A stretch of DNA of 64,000 nucleotides, taken from assembly GCA_016584305.1 (NCBI GenBank), contig JACEEZ010001699.1, forward strand, positions 480,354 to 544,353. The letters are read 5' to 3'. The first letter of the stretch is position 1. The number at the start of each line of letters is the position of its first letter. The notes beneath the pieces are model-generated. The model saw only the letters and a list, made by a program, of their open reading frames with translations. It had not been told where the DNA came from and ran no database searches. This DNA comes from Chionoecetes opilio (taxonomy: Eukaryota; Arthropoda; Malacostraca; Decapoda; Majidae). Shown piece after piece: positions 63,881-64,000 of the stretch. The translations under genes were made by a program, and so were the position numbers.

Positions 63881-64000
63881 TGGGGCTGCTACAGGCAAGA
63901 GCTCGCGTCAGCCAGTGTTGACAAAATATTAGCAACAACAGTGATGCCATTTCCCCTTCAGGAGAGAGTGGCGGTATCGGCGGCGACAGACGAGATCTTC
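58145..64000 (+). CDS. Multi-exon gene of unknown function, 3' partial
   Basis: Candidate exons: 58145-58326, 58857-59025, 59665-59843, 60443-60557, 62230-62331, 62500-62709, 63406-63540 and 63962 to the right edge. The last five join in one frame at phase-0 junctions (donors GTGGAT, GTCAGC, GTGCGC, GTATGT; acceptors CCAG, GTCAG, TACAG, TTCAG) and are the most reliable. Exons 1-3 agree among themselves (0, then 1, then 0), but 59843 to 60443 does not keep frame, so an exon or base is missing there. The product is soluble-looking and rich in Leu/Glu/Asp helices (LLDDLLDDNLAEEVVAAASV; ILMPEVQRQVYLSVWGLL). Exon 3 has a hydrophobic Cys-rich segment and overlaps a dispersed repeat, so it may be false. 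I do not recognise the family. Confidence 0.5.
59027..59664. other. Intron sequence
   Basis: No repeat or RNA was recognised in this interval of the candidate gene. Confidence 0.4.
59650..60240 (+). repeat. Diverged inverted-duplicate partner, left copy
   Basis: Three blocks occur in the same order as on the minus strand from 61580 down to 61185. They are CATCC-TGATTTCAGGA with CTGTGTCATTTTGTG, then CAGTGGCACATATAAATCAG (about 60149), then ACTGTTATCTACGGTAAG (about 60219). Confidence 0.65.
60589..60645 (-). repeat. GAGGCC interspersed repeat, diverged copy
   Basis: GTAACAGGAACTACCACGTG followed by GCCTCTTGTAGTTTTCTTAT. Confidence 0.75.
60981..61834. mobile_element. Fold-back element with about 100-bp inverted arms and a poly(A) tract
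   Basis: 60981-61080 and 61739-61834 are inverted copies at roughly 90% identity (CAGATGAACACYGAATTCAC). A second inner pair around CTACCGTAGATAACAG (about 61171) and CTGTTATCTACGGTA (about 61632) also faces inward. The interior includes CCTAACCTAACC-like sequence and the exon-like segment on the minus strand (61440-61575). No transposase is evident. Confidence 0.75.
61646..61738. repeat. Uninterrupted poly(A) of 93 bases
   Basis: It falls exactly at the inner edge of the right arm of the fold-back element; the left arm has only short T-rich runs there. Confidence 0.97.
62412..62491. repeat. (CT)n microsatellite acting as a polypyrimidine tract
   Basis: The array runs to within 8 bp of the acceptor CGTCGTCAG at 62499, so it may serve as that intron's polypyrimidine tract. 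Confidence 0.9.
62900..63145. repeat. TG-rich microsatellite flanked by inverted segments
   Basis: TTTTTGGAAATACATGTATG at about 62914 and CATACATGTATTTCCAAAAA at about 63132 flank AC and TG tracts, so the whole interval can fold into a long hairpin. Confidence 0.85.
63633..63880. repeat. (GA)n-rich intron DNA
   Basis: Imperfect GA, GAGAA and GAAGAA repeats with two purer GA tracts (63790-63838, 63850-63879). Confidence 0.93.

Overview
The window looks like nuclear DNA of a decapod crustacean, probably a crab or close relative. Three things point there: a very heavy load of CT, AC, AT and ATT microsatellites; arthropod-type (TTAGG)n-like blocks; and interspersed repeats of a kind I recall from decapod genomes (from memory, not checked). 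There is no prokaryotic gene organisation. Most long open frames here are translations of simple repeats and are not genes.

Layout. 1-3.6 kb: a frameshifted copy of a large repeat-family gene with a PIN/FEN-like acidic motif and a C-terminal cysteine-rich motif, cut by the left edge. 3.6-14.4 kb: microsatellites, G-rich tandem repeats, a piggyBac-type MITE, a 630-bp fold-back palindrome and an 870-bp inverted-repeat element. 14.4-22.7 kb, minus strand: a six-exon candidate gene for an unrecognised multi-pass membrane protein, with a likely non-coding first exon near 32.4-32.6 kb. One of its introns holds a 2.9-kb minisatellite of 27-bp units. Intron 1 holds a 5.2-kb hAT transposon that contains a truncated LINE and a 2.2-kb AT-rich block.

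33-45 kb: microsatellites, minisatellites, a tRNA-like Pol III repeat, a MITE with TTA target duplication, and telomere-like arrays. 45.4-49.6 kb, minus strand: a damaged piggyBac transposase gene with intron-containing 5' exons and a 38-bp palindromic insertion. 49.8-54.4 kb: two more inverted-repeat elements and an internally deleted LINE. 58.1-64 kb, plus strand: up to eight exons of an unrecognised gene that leaves the window on the right.

The most informative structure is the mobile-element stratigraphy. Two MITEs sit inside interspersed repeats whose uninterrupted copies also lie in this window. Empty and filled sites can therefore be compared directly, and they show TTAA and TTA target duplications. 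Several exon models are clean in splice sites and phase, but I could not identify their products. I see no convincing evidence of a wholly new biological system; the best candidates for novelty are listed as findings.
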